A stretch of 42,863 bases of DNA. Source: Bacteroidales bacterium. GTDB lineage: Bacteria; Bacteroidota; Bacteroidia; Bacteroidales; VadinHA17. This document shows, in pieces, positions 1-8,132 of the stretch (position 1 is its first letter; every line of letters starts with the position of its first letter). Both the position numbers and the translations under genes were made by a program. Location of the stretch: contig JADGPT010000004.1 of the NCBI GenBank assembly GCA_017882345.1, forward strand, positions 1 through 42,863, written 5' to 3'. The notes below the pieces were generated by a model, which had not been told where the DNA came from, did not search any database, and saw only the letters and a list, made by a program, of their open reading frames with translations.

Positions 1-498
1 TCCCATACAGGTGAATAAAATATCGCTGCCCGCAGTATTTCCGGGATTACCGCCAACTGATGTGCAGAAACAATATTCATCTGAGTTATTACAGCTGAAT
101 CCAAATACTGTCACCTGTGATAAACGGTTATTGTAGATTTCGTCTTTATAATCCCAGTTGAAAATTGAACTCAACTCTCCTATTCCTACAGCATCGCATG
201 GTCTTACTCCCCAGAGGATCACTCCCGGAAGATTTTTAAGATCAATTCCTTTGACAGACAGTCCCTCTTTACTCTTTGAATAATCGAGGATTTTTTCGGC
301 ACGTGGAAAAGCAATATCTTTCGATGACTCGGAAGTCTGAATATGCCCTGTAGAAATCCCTGCAAAACTTTCTGCATCCCTGAATGTGGTTTTCCCGTTT
401 TTCAAGAAAGGAGCATAAATTTTTTTACTGTTCTGCTTTAAGATATCGAAAAGCTTTTCCAGTGAGTCTTTCCTGACTAATCGCTTATCAATATTCAT
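1..498 (-). CDS. flxB: Iron-sulfur electron-transfer protein, FlxB/HydB/AsrA-like (partial, C-terminus off the left edge)
   Basis: The reading frame is open from an ATG at 498 to the window edge, giving the first 166 residues. The visible part carries GVRPCD (about residues 97-102) and a later CFC motif in CFCTSVGG. These are characteristic of the family that includes sulfhydrogenase beta subunits, anaerobic sulfite reductase subunit A and FlxB. In such proteins the missing C-terminal part holds a ferredoxin-type dicluster domain. The gene follows flxC by only a few bases, as the last visible member of the hdrCBA-flxDC operon, whose order is the reverse of the flxABCD-hdrABC order known from Desulfovibrio. 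The inferred role is to pass electrons between a flavin/NAD(P)H-binding FlxA, probably encoded just outside the window, and FlxC/FlxD/HdrA. The family call is fairly secure; the FlxB letter rests on gene order. Confidence 0.75.
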   Translation of the reverse strand, partial: MNIDKRLVRKDSLEKLFDILKQNSKKIYAPFLKNGKTTFRDAESFAGISTGHIQTSESSKDIAFPRAEKILDYSKSKEGLSVKGIDLKNLPGVILWGVRPCDAVGIGELSSIFNWDYKDEIYNNRLSQVTVFGFSCNNSDEYCFCTSVGGNPGNTAGSDILFTCMG

Positions 499-501
499 AT
501 C

Positions 502-1302
502 TTAATGTATAAAATTTTCTTTATCATCAGGTTTATATGTTGACATGAGATGATCGCCTTTCAGTGAAGGCTGATAACCACCGAAGTGTTCCTTTGCATC
601 TTCCAGCATTTTCTTTGTAAGCAGGTTAATCGGAATAGAAAGCGGACATGCATTATAACACGCATCACAATCTATACAACGGCCTGTGAGGTGGATCGCC
701 CGCATAATATGCCACTCGAGGTTTCCAAGTTCATGTGAAGGAACTGGTATCCACTGAGGCTGGTTAAAATCAACTGTACACCGGTGACAATAGCACATTG
801 GACATGCGGCACGGCAGGCATAACATTTAAAGCATGGAGCCAGCTCATCGATCCAGAATTTCCACCGTTCAGCCTGGGTCATTTTTCCCAGCTTGTCAAG
901 CATCTCTTTGTTGCGTACATCGATTTCGATCTGATATTGATGCACAAATGTCTCAACTTCAACGAGATTAGCGAATTCAATTAATTTGCTTTCAGCTGTA
1001 ATGCCAAGTACAAGAAGATTATTATCATTTACCTGAAATTCGGAAGCAAGTTGAATTATACTTCGCATCACAGGTAAAGTGGCTGCGATAGCCATTTTTC
1101 CCTTTTCTTTTATTTCCTTTTTGGTAATATAGACTGCAAGGTTCTGAACACAACGACTGTCAAAAATTAACTTACCGGCATCTTCTGCTTTTTCGACAAA
1201 AAGCGCTCGTGTCTTATTACCTGTACCCTGCTCATAACCAATCACAACCTTAACTGCAGAGGTTTCTATAAGCTCTTTAGCACGTTTAATTAAATCAACC
1301 AT
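502..1302 (-). CDS. flxC: 4Fe-4S dicluster protein, FlxC-like subunit of the Hdr/Flx complex
   Basis: The protein has 266 residues from the ATG at 1302. A longer in-frame start at 1377 exists, but it would lie inside flxD, and the 1302 start has a perfect AAAAGGAGG ribosome binding site six bases upstream. The C-terminal half carries two cysteine clusters. The first is C157, C160, C163, C167 with extra cysteines at 170, 172 and 175; the second is C209, C212, C215, C219, a classic CxxCxxCxxxCP. The N-terminal 150 residues have no motif I recognise. The gene overlaps the end of flxD by 8 bases, so translation is probably coupled. It is inferred to be a cytoplasmic electron-transfer subunit between FlxB and FlxD/HdrA. 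The extra three cysteines could bind another metal centre. Confidence 0.8.
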   Translation of the reverse strand: MVDLIKRAKELIETSAVKVVIGYEQGTGNKTRALFVEKAEDAGKLIFDSRCVQNLAVYITKKEIKEKGKMAIAATLPVMRSIIQLASEFQVNDNNLLVLGITAESKLIEFANLVEVETFVHQYQIEIDVRNKEMLDKLGKMTQAERWKFWIDELAPCFKCYACRAACPMCYCHRCTVDFNQPQWIPVPSHELGNLEWHIMRAIHLTGRCIDCDACYNACPLSIPINLLTKKMLEDAKEHFGGYQPSLKGDHLMSTYKPDDKENFIH

Positions 1303-1747
1303 GGTTAACCTCCTTTTCAGGATATTTAGCAACTTTTTTATAATCCGTATAAGGTCCTTTTGCACGGATTGAGGCAACTGTGGAATTTACAATATCGGCC
1401 CATTTGGCTCCTTCGGCTGCCGATACCCAGGAAAATTTAATACGTTCTGTATCAATTCCCGTGAAATCGCATAACGACCTGAACATTATCCATCTCCTCC
1501 TTGCATGAAAGTTACCAGAGGTATAGTGACAATCGTTGGGATGACAACCAGAGACGATTATACCGTCTGCACCCTCATCAAAGGCTTTAAGTAACAACAT
1601 ATAATCTATACGTCCTGTACACGGAAACCTGATAATGCGAACATTTGAAGCATATTTGATACGGCTGGTACCGGTCAGATCCGCTCCGGCGTACGTGCAC
1701 CAGTTACAGACGAAAGCAACAATTTTTGGTTCAAATTCAGTCATCAA
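1295..1747 (-). CDS. flxD: FlxD/MvhD-family electron-transfer subunit
   Basis: This 150-residue protein matches the MvhD/FlxD family in length and motifs: NWC (C14, C17), PCTGR (C43) and GCHPNDCHY (C68, C73). These cysteines ligate a [2Fe-2S] cluster in characterised MvhD. In methanogens MvhD carries electrons from the hydrogenase to HdrA; in FlxABCD-HdrABC systems FlxD connects the NADH-dependent Flx module to HdrA. Here it sits 9 bases downstream of hdrA and overlaps flxC, consistent with being the bridge between the two modules. A second Met three bases further in is an equally good start. No hydrogenase large or small subunit is present nearby, which favours the Flx over the Mvh interpretation. 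Confidence 0.88.
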   Translation of the reverse strand: MMTEFEPKIVAFVCNWCTYAGADLTGTSRIKYASNVRIIRFPCTGRIDYMLLLKAFDEGADGIIVSGCHPNDCHYTSGNFHARRRWIMFRSLCDFTGIDTERIKFSWVSAAEGAKWADIVNSTVASIRAKGPYTDYKKVAKYPEKEVNHG

Positions 1748-1756
1748 TACTAAATA

Positions 1757-3760
1757 TTAATATTCATTTAATAGAGCCATAACTTCTGTATACATCTGCT
1801 CGTGTGTATAGCCCTGTATATCAATTGATTTTGTCCTGCAGAATGCGACACATGTACCACAACCCTGACAGAGTCCGGGATTTACTTTTGCTATTGATTT
1901 GATAACTTCACCATTGCGGTTTTTGATCTCTTCCTTCTCAATCGCCTGATAAGGACAGGCAGATACACAAAGGAAACACCCCACACATGATGAATAAACC
2001 GGAGCAGCCTGACGGTTGACGACAGCAATAATAGGTTCGCGGGTAAGCTCATCCTGTGAGAATAATCCTGCTACCTTAACCGCGGCGCCCGATGCCATAG
2101 CTACTGATTCGGGAATGTCACGTGGCGCCTGACATGCACCGGCAAGAAAGATACCTCCCGTATTTGTTTCCACTGGTTTCAGTTTGGGATGTGCTTCCGC
2201 AAAGAACTTATATGGATCGTAAGATATATGTAATTTTTGTGCAAGTTCTTCAGCGCCTTCATTGGCAACTCCAGCGGTAGCCAGGACAACCATATCTGCT
2301 TCAATTTCCACAGGCATTGCGTTCAGGAGAGTATCGACACCATTCACGATTAACTTGCCATTTTTTTCGTAAATTTTTGAAACCCTTCCCCGTATGTAGT
2401 TAACACCATCATCTTCAATTGCTCTTCTGACAAATTCCTCGTACATCTTTCCTCCTGCCCTGATATCCATATAGAATACGTAGGATTTTCCGGAATGCAC
2501 TTTATGCTGATACAACATAGCATGTTTGGCTATATACATACAGCAGATCTTAGAGCAATAAGGAATACCTTTTGCCGGGTCGCGCGAACCGGCACATGCC
2601 AGGAATACTATTTTCTCAGGGATCTTACCATCAGATGGTCTCCTGATCTCCCCAAGCGTTGGACCTGAAGCTGATGCAAGCCGTTCAAACTGAAGTCCCG
2701 TAATAACATCCGCATATTTACCATAGCCATATTCAGGGAAGAAATCAGGCTGTTTTACAGCGAATCCGGTAGCAACTACAATTGCACCGACTTCAACTTC
2801 AATAATCTGATCTTCCTGGTCGAAGCGTATTGCCCCGGTAGGACAAACTTTTTCACAGATCCTGCACTTACCTTTAGTATAGTAGGTGCAATGAATTCTA
2901 TCGATCACAGGTTTATTTGGAACGGCTTGTGGAAAAGGGACATAAATAGCAGTCCGGTTACCAAGTCCTTCGTTGAATTCGCTTGGTATTTTCTTAGTCG
3001 GACATTTGGTAGTACAAAGACCACAGCCGGTACAAAGTTTTTCATCAAGGCTTTTTGATTTCTTCCTTATCCTGGCTTTGAAATTACCTATGAATCCCTC
3101 GAGACTTTCAAGCTCGGCATAAGTATATAATGTTATATTCGGATGTTGAGCCACTTCTACCATCCTGGGTGTCAGGATACACTGCGAACAGTCGAGTGTG
3201 GGGAATGTTTCCGACAGCTGCGACATGTGGCCTCCTATTGAAGGGTCTTTCTCAATGAGTATCACTTTATGGCCGGTATTTGCGATGTCAAGGCTTGCCT
3301 GAATTCCTGCAATACCGCCTCCAATCACAAGAGCGGTCTTTGTGACAGGCACTTTTATTGAACTAAGCGACTGGTTGTATTTGACTTTTTCAACCAGTAT
3401 CCTTACCAGGTCAATTGCCTTTTCTGTAGTGGCTTCTCCTTTTTCGTGAACCCAGGAACAATGTTCCCGGAGGTTGGCCATCTCACACATATAAGGATTT
3501 AACCCTGCTTCTGCACATACTTTTCTGAATGTAGGCTCATGCATTCTTGGCGAACAGGCTGCTACAACTACCCCGGTAAGCCCCTTTTCAGCGATAGCGC
3601 TCTTTATAATACTTTGTCCGGGATCGGAACACATGTACTTATAATCAACGCTGAAAGCGACACCATCATATTTGCCAACAGTTGCGGCAACCTTTTCACA
3701 ATCAACAGTTGAACTTATATTCTCCCCGCAATGACAGACAAATACTCCAATTTTTGACAT
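1757..3760 (-). CDS. hdrA: Heterodisulfide reductase subunit A-like flavoprotein
   Basis: The 667-residue length matches HdrA (about 650). The N-terminal region has CHCG and further conserved cysteines. A Rossmann FAD-binding motif GGGIAG lies at residues 147-152, followed by GGHMSQLSETFPTLDC with CxxC at 191-194. A first ferredoxin cluster follows at C243, C246, C249, C253, then a CRICEKVCP cluster near 300. The C-terminus carries two more clusters, CVGCFLCVSACP and CQGCGTCVAFC. HdrA is the flavin hub of Hdr complexes and in methanogens is the site of flavin-based electron bifurcation. It lies between hdrB and flxD, which is the contact order expected for the complex. The physiological disulfide and the second acceptor cannot be told from sequence; ferredoxin is a reasonable inference. 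Confidence 0.93.
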   Translation of the reverse strand: MSKIGVFVCHCGENISSTVDCEKVAATVGKYDGVAFSVDYKYMCSDPGQSIIKSAIAEKGLTGVVVAACSPRMHEPTFRKVCAEAGLNPYMCEMANLREHCSWVHEKGEATTEKAIDLVRILVEKVKYNQSLSSIKVPVTKTALVIGGGIAGIQASLDIANTGHKVILIEKDPSIGGHMSQLSETFPTLDCSQCILTPRMVEVAQHPNITLYTYAELESLEGFIGNFKARIRKKSKSLDEKLCTGCGLCTTKCPTKKIPSEFNEGLGNRTAIYVPFPQAVPNKPVIDRIHCTYYTKGKCRICEKVCPTGAIRFDQEDQIIEVEVGAIVVATGFAVKQPDFFPEYGYGKYADVITGLQFERLASASGPTLGEIRRPSDGKIPEKIVFLACAGSRDPAKGIPYCSKICCMYIAKHAMLYQHKVHSGKSYVFYMDIRAGGKMYEEFVRRAIEDDGVNYIRGRVSKIYEKNGKLIVNGVDTLLNAMPVEIEADMVVLATAGVANEGAEELAQKLHISYDPYKFFAEAHPKLKPVETNTGGIFLAGACQAPRDIPESVAMASGAAVKVAGLFSQDELTREPIIAVVNRQAAPVYSSCVGCFLCVSACPYQAIEKEEIKNRNGEVIKSIAKVNPGLCQGCGTCVAFCRTKSIDIQGYTHEQMYTEVMALLNEY

Positions 3761-3787
3761 ATAATTGCTTGATATACTTATTAATAA

Positions 3788-4630
3788 TTAAACTGATACT
3801 TTTACAAAATGCCTCTGAAGGCCCAGCGCCTTCCTGTCGAGACCAATAGCAAGACCGATAGCCTGGGTTATATAAAGTACAGGAATATCAACTTTTTCAC
3901 CAAGATAAGCGTTTATCGCATCGCGGCGCATATCGAGGTTCGAATGACACATCGGGCAAGCAACTATGATGGCTTCTGCGCCGCGGTCTTTAGCGTCGCC
4001 TATTATCTTGCCGGAGAGTCTGCCAACAGAGCTGGTTCTTGAAACTGACAATCCGGCTCCGCAACATTCCGTTTTGAATGCCCAGTCAATAGGAGTTGCT
4101 CCTGCTTTTAACATCAGTGCGTCCAGGGACTGAGGATCTTCCTCACGGTCAAATTTCAGTATCTCATGTGGTCTTACCAGAAGGCAACCATAATAACATG
4201 CCACTTTATGATCAAATGGCTTTACCACCCTTCCTTCAAGGTTTGGTATGATATATTTGTCGAGCATCTGAACGATGTTTAATATACTCACCGATCCGGT
4301 ATATGCAAGATCATTTGCTTCAGTCACTACAGCTTTTAGAGCCGGGTTTTCTGATAGCTCATGTTTCGTTACCGTTAACCTGCTGTAACAGGCTGCACAT
4401 GGAACAACTATTTCCGTCAATCCCTGCTTTTCAGCAAGAGAAAGTATCCTTGCAGGAAGCGCCAGAGAAAGTTCTTTATTCATGTTATGGGCGGCTGTTG
4501 CCCCGCAGCAATTCCAATCTTTAATTTCCTCAAGATGGATATCGAATGCTTTTGCAACGGCAAGGACAGACTCAGCGTATTCACGTGAGGATCCTTTAAG
4601 GGAACAACCTGGATAAAATCCGAGAGTCAT
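3788..4630 (-). CDS. hdrB: Heterodisulfide reductase subunit B-like, CCG-domain protein
   Basis: The protein has 280 residues from the ATG at 4630. A longer frame reaches 4681 but would start inside hdrC, and the family N-terminus begins with the short strand before YPGCS. Two complete CCG domains are present: C9-x31-C41C42-x35-C78-x2-C81 and C149-x39-C189C190-x24-C215-x2-C218. In methanogen HdrB these bind two non-cubane [4Fe-4S] clusters that cleave the CoM-S-S-CoB disulfide. With all ligands intact, the active site should be functional on some disulfide or thiol. The start lies 5 bases after the hdrC stop and it is 27 bases from hdrA. The substrate in a bacterium without coenzyme B is unknown; small-molecule or protein disulfides are possible. 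Confidence 0.92.
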   Translation of the reverse strand: MTLGFYPGCSLKGSSREYAESVLAVAKAFDIHLEEIKDWNCCGATAAHNMNKELSLALPARILSLAEKQGLTEIVVPCAACYSRLTVTKHELSENPALKAVVTEANDLAYTGSVSILNIVQMLDKYIIPNLEGRVVKPFDHKVACYYGCLLVRPHEILKFDREEDPQSLDALMLKAGATPIDWAFKTECCGAGLSVSRTSSVGRLSGKIIGDAKDRGAEAIIVACPMCHSNLDMRRDAINAYLGEKVDIPVLYITQAIGLAIGLDRKALGLQRHFVKVSV

Positions 4631-4634
4631 ATAT

Positions 4635-5207
4635 TTAGTTTTTATTCTTTTTGTTAGCTTTTCTGAAAATTGCAGCGACACCTGACCGATCCTTTATTAA
4701 CTCAGGAATAATATTCAACTTGCCACGTTTCATCATTTTGGGAGCGAGAGCAAGGTCATCGAGAATTTTTAATGTTCTGGCTTTATAGTCAACAAACAAT
4801 CCAATTTCATAAAGTCGTCCGGTATATTTAATTGAGTCCAGAAAAGATTTATGAAAGGCAATAATTTCTTTTGCTTTTGGGTTAGATTTTTTTTCATTTA
4901 ATGATTTTTCTCTGAGGAAATCCATCATTTTGGGAATATCAATACTCATCGGGCAACGGGCAAAACACATTTCGCAGGTAAGGCATACCCATATTGATAA
5001 AGATCGCAATACTTTATCTTCAAGGTCGGGATTTCCTGTCTGCAACATCCTCATAATTACACTAGGGGGATAATCCATCTCTTCAGAAAGAGGACAGCCT
5101 GCTGAACATTTTCCGCATTGGTAGCAATGACTCACCTTAACATCAGTATGTCCCAATACTTCCCCTCCCAGTCCGGAGATTCCGGAATGATGCGTATCTG
5201 AACTCAT
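4635..5207 (-). CDS. hdrC: Heterodisulfide reductase subunit C-like ferredoxin protein
   Basis: The 190-residue protein has two ferredoxin-type clusters, C28-x2-C31-x2-C34-x3-C38 and C75-x2-C78-x2-C81-x3-C85, each followed by proline, as in HdrC. The remaining C-terminal half is basic and helical. HdrC passes electrons from HdrA to the catalytic HdrB. No membrane segment is visible, so this is the soluble HdrABC type rather than the membrane HdrDE type. It is the first gene of the minus-strand operon; its ATG at 5207 lies 47 bases downstream of a TACTTTTG promoter box. No good Shine-Dalgarno sequence precedes it, which is ordinary for this phylum. Confidence 0.9.
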   Translation of the reverse strand: MSSDTHHSGISGLGGEVLGHTDVKVSHCYQCGKCSAGCPLSEEMDYPPSVIMRMLQTGNPDLEDKVLRSLSIWVCLTCEMCFARCPMSIDIPKMMDFLREKSLNEKKSNPKAKEIIAFHKSFLDSIKYTGRLYEIGLFVDYKARTLKILDDLALAPKMMKRGKLNIIPELIKDRSGVAAIFRKANKKNKN

Positions 5208-5253
5208 AATTTTTCTATTTATGCTGAATATGAATTATAATTATAATAACATA

Positions 5254-5261
5254 CAAAAGTA
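5254..5261 (-). promoter_or_regulatory. Predicted -7 box of the hdr-flx operon
   Basis: Read on the minus strand, this is TACTTTTG, a perfect match to the Bacteroidota TAnnTTTG element, 47 bases before the hdrC start. No good TTTG -33 element is at the expected spacing, so the call rests on the -7 match and position. Confidence 0.5.
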
Positions 5262-5420
5262 ACTATTATTGCAGTTCTAATAACATGAAAAAAGTCATAT
5301 TAAGAACTTATAAAATCACTGATTTCCTTTTCAGATCGTAACATGCATCTAATCTGTGAAATAAATAACAGCACTGATTTCAGTTATGTGACAAATATCA
5401 TTAATATCATATGTTAATCA

Positions 5421-5451
5421 TTTCACAAAACAAAAAAAAAATCTATTTTTG
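5421..5451 (+). promoter_or_regulatory. Predicted promoter of the nuo operon
   Basis: TATTTTTG at 5444-5451 fits TAnnTTTG. A degenerate -33 element TTTC at 5421-5424 lies 19 bases upstream, the expected spacing. Transcription would begin near 5458, about 26 bases before nuoA. The -7 boxes of the two divergent operons are about 180 bases apart, leaving room for a shared regulator, but I see no clear operator palindrome. Confidence 0.6.
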
Positions 5452-5483
5452 TGCGGCTTTAACCGAAACTAATTCCGTGTTGT

Positions 5484-5834
5484 ATGAATAATGAGTGGTT
5501 AATCTTGTTTTTTCTTGTAGGAGCCATTTTTGTAGGATTAGTTCTGATCTTCTCAGGGATAGTAGCTCCAAAATCAACAAATCCCCAGAAATTTGAACCT
5601 TATGAATGTGGTATCCCTACTGAGGGTGTTACCTGGCTTCAGTTTAATGTCGGGTATTATCTGTTTGCCATACTCTTTCTGGTATTTGATGTTGAGACAG
5701 TCCTGGTATTTCCCTGGGCTGTGGTGATGAAGGAAACAGGGATGGCTGCTTTTATCGAAATAATAATATTCTTTTTCATTCTGGGTTTAGGATTATTATA
5801 TGCCTGGAAAAAACATGCTCTTATATGGGAATAA
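5484..5834 (+). CDS. nuoA: NADH-quinone oxidoreductase subunit A
   Basis: This 116-residue membrane protein has three hydrophobic segments. Its first loop has the conserved YECGIP signature, and the second segment is followed by the FLVFDVETV motif, both diagnostic of NuoA/ND3. NuoA lies near the quinone site at the junction of the membrane and peripheral arms of complex I. It is the first gene of the nuo operon and its end overlaps the nuoB start by 10 bases. The length is normal (E. coli 147, chloroplast NdhC about 120). Confidence 0.95.
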   Translation: MNNEWLILFFLVGAIFVGLVLIFSGIVAPKSTNPQKFEPYECGIPTEGVTWLQFNVGYYLFAILFLVFDVETVLVFPWAVVMKETGMAAFIEIIIFFFILGLGLLYAWKKHALIWE

Positions 5835-6385
5835 AAGGAATGAAGAAAGAAGATTTCGGGGATAATGAAAGCCTCGATCTTCTGAAAGAATCAGGATCCA
5901 ATGTTCTTTTGACAACTATTGATGATGTAATTAACTGGGGCAGGAAAAACTCTTTATGGCCTCTCACATTTGCAACAAGTTGTTGCGGCATTGAAATGAT
6001 GGCTGCCGGAGCCCCCAGACATGATTTTGCAAGATTCGGTATGGAAGTTTACAGAGCCAGTCCCCGTCAGGCTGATGTTATTGTTGTTGCCGGAACTATT
6101 GTAAATAAGATGGCGCCGGTATTGAAACGTCTATACGACCAGATGGCAGAACCAAAGTATGTTATAGCAATGGGTTCATGTGCAATTTCGGGAGGTCCGT
6201 TTTTCTTAAATTCTTACTGTGTTGTTAAAGGTGTTGAACATGTGATACCGGTTGACGTCTATGTTCCGGGATGCCCTCCCCGTCCGGAAGCATTATTATA
6301 TGGTATGCTTCAGCTTCAGCGAATGATCGAAGCACAAACTATGAAATCGAGGAAGGCAAGGAATTCTTCTCATGATTCAAAATAA
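5825..6385 (+). CDS. nuoB: NADH-quinone oxidoreductase subunit B
   Basis: The 186-residue protein carries the four ligands of cluster N2, the last iron-sulfur centre before quinone: the double cysteine C53-C54 in [10 protein letters not shown]119 in MGSCAISGG and C150 in [11 protein letters not shown]. It sits at the base of the peripheral arm. The start at 5825 overlaps nuoA; an alternative ATG at 5840 (MKKEDFG) would remove only five residues. All ligands are present, so the subunit should be functional. It is followed by nuoC after 30 bases. Confidence 0.95.
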   Translation: MGIKGMKKEDFGDNESLDLLKESGSNVLLTTIDDVINWGRKNSLWPLTFATSCCGIEMMAAGAPRHDFARFGMEVYRASPRQADVIVVAGTIVNKMAPVLKRLYDQMAEPKYVIAMGSCAISGGPFFLNSYCVVKGVEHVIPVDVYVPGCPPRPEALLYGMLQLQRMIEAQTMKSRKARNSSHDSK

Positions 6386-6415
6386 GACTCTAAATATTCA
6401 GAAATCTGATTATCA

Positions 6416-6871
6416 ATGGATAAAATACAACTTGGAGAATATATTAAATCTATAGATCAGGATCTCGGGATCAAAGAGGGTAATCAATATATTGAAGTAA
6501 CAGTCCCTCCTTCAAAACTGCATTCATTAGCTAAACAGCTGCGGGATGATAAAGAGGCACAATTTGATTTCCTGTTTTGTCTTAGCGGTGTGGATTGGGG
6601 ACAAGATCTGGGAGTAGTTTATCACCTTCGTTCTACAATCTACGAACATGTTGTAGTTATAAAAACACGGACTTCTGACAGGGAGTATCCTCAATTTGAT
6701 TCTGTATCTGATATATGGAAGACTGCTGATTTTCATGAGAGAGAAGCATTCGATCTTCTTGGGATCAGATTTACAAATCATCCTGATTTGAGAAGACTCT
6801 TTCTTGACAGTTCATGGGGCTTCCCGTTAAGGAAAGATTATGTTGATGATATTAATATTGTGACCAAGTAA
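6416..6871 (+). CDS. nuoC: NADH-quinone oxidoreductase subunit C (30 kDa)
   Basis: This 151-residue protein contains the 30-kDa subunit signature: a DFHEREAFDLLGI stretch followed by HPDLRRLFL and PLRKDY. NuoC is a peripheral-arm subunit that packs against NuoD and has no cofactor. It is encoded separately from nuoD here, with a 3-base gap; E. coli and many gut Bacteroidota have a fused nuoCD. It is shorter than many NuoC proteins because it ends soon after the PLRKDY motif. Confidence 0.93.
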   Translation: MDKIQLGEYIKSIDQDLGIKEGNQYIEVTVPPSKLHSLAKQLRDDKEAQFDFLFCLSGVDWGQDLGVVYHLRSTIYEHVVVIKTRTSDREYPQFDSVSDIWKTADFHEREAFDLLGIRFTNHPDLRRLFLDSSWGFPLRKDYVDDINIVTK

Positions 6872-6874
6872 TCT

Positions 6875-7999
6875 ATGGAAGAAAAGGAAAAAAATATTAA
6901 TCCTGATGAACAGCAGGAATATGTTATTAACATGGGACCACAACATCCTTCCACTCATGGTGTGCTAAGGCTTGTGGTTTCACTAAAGGGTGAGATTGTT
7001 AAAAACATAGAGCCTCATATCGGATATATTCACAGGGGCATTGAAAAGATGTGCGAGAGTATAACATATCCACAGATTATACATCTCACTGACCGAATGG
7101 ATTACCTTTCTGCCCATATAAATAATGAAGCAGTTTGTCTGAATGTTGAGAAAGCGCTTGAGATAGATATTCCCGACAGGATAAAAGTGATCCGTACCAT
7201 AATGTCCGAACTCACACGTATTCAGTCACATCAATTGTGGTGGGCTTCATTCGGAATGGACCTGGGAGGATTAACCTGTTTCTTTTACGGTTTACGGGAC
7301 AGGGAGAAAATTCTGGATATTTTTGAGGAGACTTGCGGGGGCCGTATGTTAGTCAGCTATAATTGCCCGGGAGGTGTGATGTACGATATTCATCCAAACT
7401 TTCAAAAAAGAGTAAAAGATTTTATAAAATATTTCAGAAAGATTTTACCAGAATATGATCAGCTGCTCTCAGGGAATGTGATTTTTCATGAACGTAGTAA
7501 AGGAATTGGAAAATTATCACTCGAAGATGCTATATCTTATGGCATTACCGGACCTACAGGCAGAGGATCAGGATTCTCATGCGATGTCAGGAAGCATGAG
7601 CCTTATAGTGCGTATGACAGGATAACCTTCAAGGAAATACTTCATACCGAAGGAGATACATATTGCCGTTATATTACAAGAATAGATGAGATGTGGGAGT
7701 CGATGAATATTATTGAGCAACTTATTGATAATATTCCTGAAGGTCCTTTTGCAGTGAAAATGAAACCTATCATCAAACTGCCTGAGGGTGAGTATTATCA
7801 GAGAGTCGAGACAGCTCGCGGTGAATTGGGGGTATATATTATCAGTGACGGGAATAAGAACCCGTATCGTGTAAAATTCAGGTCACCTAACTTTGTGAAC
7901 TTATCTGTATTTAATCATATTACAAAAGGTTTCAAGATAGCTGACCTGGTCGCAATCGGAGGTTCACTTGACCTTGTGATTCCGGATATTGACAGGTAA
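6875..7999 (+). CDS. nuoD: NADH-quinone oxidoreductase subunit D (49 kDa)
   Basis: The 374-residue protein begins with the conserved GPQHPSTHGVLRL motif, which forms part of the quinone-binding pocket between NuoB and NuoD. It continues with IGYIHRGIEKM and ends in the conserved SLDLVIPDIDR, the typical NuoD C-terminus. It is homologous to the large subunit of [NiFe] hydrogenases but lacks the paired CxxC nickel ligands, as expected for complex I. The next gene, nuoH, follows only after a 133-base gap that holds a repeat tract, the longest gap within the operon. Confidence 0.95.
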   Translation: MEEKEKNINPDEQQEYVINMGPQHPSTHGVLRLVVSLKGEIVKNIEPHIGYIHRGIEKMCESITYPQIIHLTDRMDYLSAHINNEAVCLNVEKALEIDIPDRIKVIRTIMSELTRIQSHQLWWASFGMDLGGLTCFFYGLRDREKILDIFEETCGGRMLVSYNCPGGVMYDIHPNFQKRVKDFIKYFRKILPEYDQLLSGNVIFHERSKGIGKLSLEDAISYGITGPTGRGSGFSCDVRKHEPYSAYDRITFKEILHTEGDTYCRYITRIDEMWESMNIIEQLIDNIPEGPFAVKMKPIIKLPEGEYYQRVETARGELGVYIISDGNKNPYRVKFRSPNFVNLSVFNHITKGFKIADLVAIGGSLDLVIPDIDR

Positions 8000-8010
8000 A
8001 TCAAGATAAA

Positions 8011-8115
8011 AGACAAAAGTGAAAATGCAAAATGCAAAATGCAAAATGCAAAAGTAAAAAGACAAATGCCGTATACCGCAAACCGCAAACCGGAGAACTA
8101 AGACAAAAGTGAAAA
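8011..8115 (+). repeat. T-poor low-complexity repeat tract between nuoD and nuoH (copy 1)
   Basis: The tract is bounded by a perfect 15-base direct repeat, AGACAAAAGTGAAAA, at 8011-8025 and 8101-8115. Between them are four tandem 7-base units (GCAAAAT three times, then GCAAAAG, 8027-8054) and two ACCGCAA units (8075-8088). Almost no T occurs on the plus strand over the repeat core. The same component order is found at 15619-15756. It contains no open frame of interest. nuoH starts 17 bases after its end. Confidence 0.85.
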
Positions 8116-8132
8116 ATTAACCGTTAAATTAT

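Noticed and set aside
784-984. Small plus-strand frame opposite flxC
   Set aside because: It lies wholly within a conserved cysteine-rich gene and has no motif or start signal of its own.
1-5207. Methanogen-like hydrogenase-heterodisulfide reductase (Mvh-Hdr)
   Set aside because: No hydrogenase subunits are present; FlxC/FlxB-like partners indicate the bacterial Flx-Hdr type, although flxA is outside the window.
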